The position numbers were made by a program, and so were the translations under genes. DNA of 64,000 bases from positions 1 to 64,000 of the forward strand of contig CANQYY010000011.1 in NCBI GenBank assembly GCA_947628225.1, read 5' to 3'. Below the pieces are notes generated by a model that searched no databases, was not told the origin of the DNA, and saw only the letters and a program-made list of their open reading frames with translations. Source of the DNA: an uncultured Lachnospiraceae bacterium. Its GTDB lineage: Bacteria > Bacillota > Clostridia > Lachnospirales > Lachnospiraceae. The number at the start of each line of letters is the position of its first letter. Positions within the stretch are counted from its first letter, which is position 1. Of this stretch, positions 63,464 through 64,000 are shown one piece after another.

Positions 63464-64000
63464 TCAATTCTTTTTCTTCTTATCCGTACTTTTTCTTTTT
63501 GAGATTTTCTTTAAGTCCTGCGTGAGCGAATCGCTGAACTCCTGCGACGGAACCTTTGCCCAACGCTGGTATGTGTCCAGTTCCGGGTATTTGTAACGCC
63601 ATTCATCGTACTGTTCCCTACTGATTTCCCCATTCTCCAGTCTGGCAGCCTGTTCTTCCCAAGCGCGGAGCATAGAATCGACAGATGAACCGGGAGCGGA
63701 TACGGAACGGTCAAGGGTAAGGCAGATTTCCCCATCAATCTCACCGATTTTCAATCCATACATATCTTCTAATGCAAAGAGGGTGTGCATAAGACCGATA
63801 TAGGTGTCGATGTCCGGCACAGTAAGCGCATGAGGGCTGACGCCAAAGATATGCGCCATCTGTTTTACAAGGTCATGTTTCGGCACTCTGGCTTCCGATT
63901 CGTACTGCGCCATGCGGACGTCGGAAGTCCTGCCGAGAAAGCCAAGCATTTCGCCGAGCTGTTTCTGCGTCATGCCCTTTTTGTTGCGGAACAATTTAAT
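63464..64000 (-). CDS. XRE-family regulator of a neighbouring element (5' end beyond window)
   Basis: At least 178 residues. The frame stays open to the window edge (IKLFRNKKGMTQKQLGEMLG), so the N-terminal few codons are outside; the TTG at 63994 is not the real start. XRE HTH is followed by a C-terminal helical part with ICLTLDRS and EISREQYDEWRYKYPELDT and a Lys-rich tail. The same two-part architecture as the repressor at 46386. It probably belongs to a second mobile element located right of the island. Confidence 0.85.
   Translation of the reverse strand: MKLFRNKKGMTQKQLGEMLGFLGRTSDVRMAQYESEARVPKHDLVKQMAHIFGVSPHALTVPDIDTYIGLMHTLFALEDMYGLKIGEIDGEICLTLDRSVSAPGSSVDSMLRAWEEQAARLENGEISREQYDEWRYKYPELDTYQRWAKVPSQEFSDSLTQDLKKISKRKSTDKKKKN

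Overview
The window looks like a chromosome segment of a Clostridia bacterium, most likely Lachnospiraceae. The reasons are a mid/low-GC backbone, strong AAGGAGG-type ribosome binding sites, the block rpmE / DUF1385 (YqhQ-like) / prmC / prfA, a DUF4364 gene, a Rho with a long charged N-terminal extension, and several integrated mobile elements. No rRNA or tRNA gene was seen. The assignment is by inference from gene content, not from a marker-gene search.

Left accessory zone (1-7.1 kb). A 5'-truncated TndX-type large serine recombinase runs directly into the 3' half of a Fic gene, so this is an old element-target junction. Then come an acyltransferase-3 membrane protein and an XRE-AbrB fusion regulator. 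A 3-kb cassette follows, holding a small XRE repressor, a divergently transcribed internalin-J-like secreted LRR protein with 18 repeats of 21 residues, and a small HTH-like protein. It is bracketed by two near-identical copies of the first 31 bp of a low-molecular-weight protein tyrosine phosphatase gene. This suggests insertion into the 5' end of that gene with reconstitution of its start.

Backbone (7.1-45.3 kb). Housekeeping genes: a flavin reductase, argH, a CPBP protease, alaA, a lytic transglycosylase, a zinc-ribbon protein, DUF4364, a radical SAM protein, malic enzyme, a UDP-sugar pyrophosphorylase, rho, rpmE, DUF1385, prmC and prfA. Next are a GC-rich carboxylesterase/GH43 pair, a MATE transporter, a Trk/Ktr potassium system, a SpoU methyltransferase, NfeD plus an SPFH protein, argF, citrate synthase, coaX, dus, a MacAB-like ABC exporter, a GDPD, a DUF308 protein, a dGTPase-like HD protein and guaA. 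Between rpmE and the DUF1385 gene lie four tandem 84-bp units, each ending in a terminator-like hairpin.

Right accessory zone (45.37-63.14 kb). A mobilizable island of about 17.8 kb sits immediately after the guaA terminator. It is bounded by a 23-bp direct repeat with one mismatch (45371-45393 and 63115-63137). It carries an XRE repressor, a zinc-binding protein of unknown function, an excisionase-like protein and a tyrosine integrase, controlled by GATAC-N4-GTATC palindromes. It also has a ParM-like actin with a putative adaptor, MobC, an HUH relaxase and a TnpV protein. The defence cargo is a type III restriction-modification pair, a YhcG/DUF1016 nuclease and a DUF262-HEPN gene pair. Upstream of mobC is a roughly 390-nt non-coding segment packed with abutting, perfectly complementary stems. 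It is the most unusual sequence in the window and is either an elaborate oriT or a large structured RNA. Beyond the right repeat, the start of another element (XRE regulator, cut by the window edge) suggests stacked insertions at this locus.
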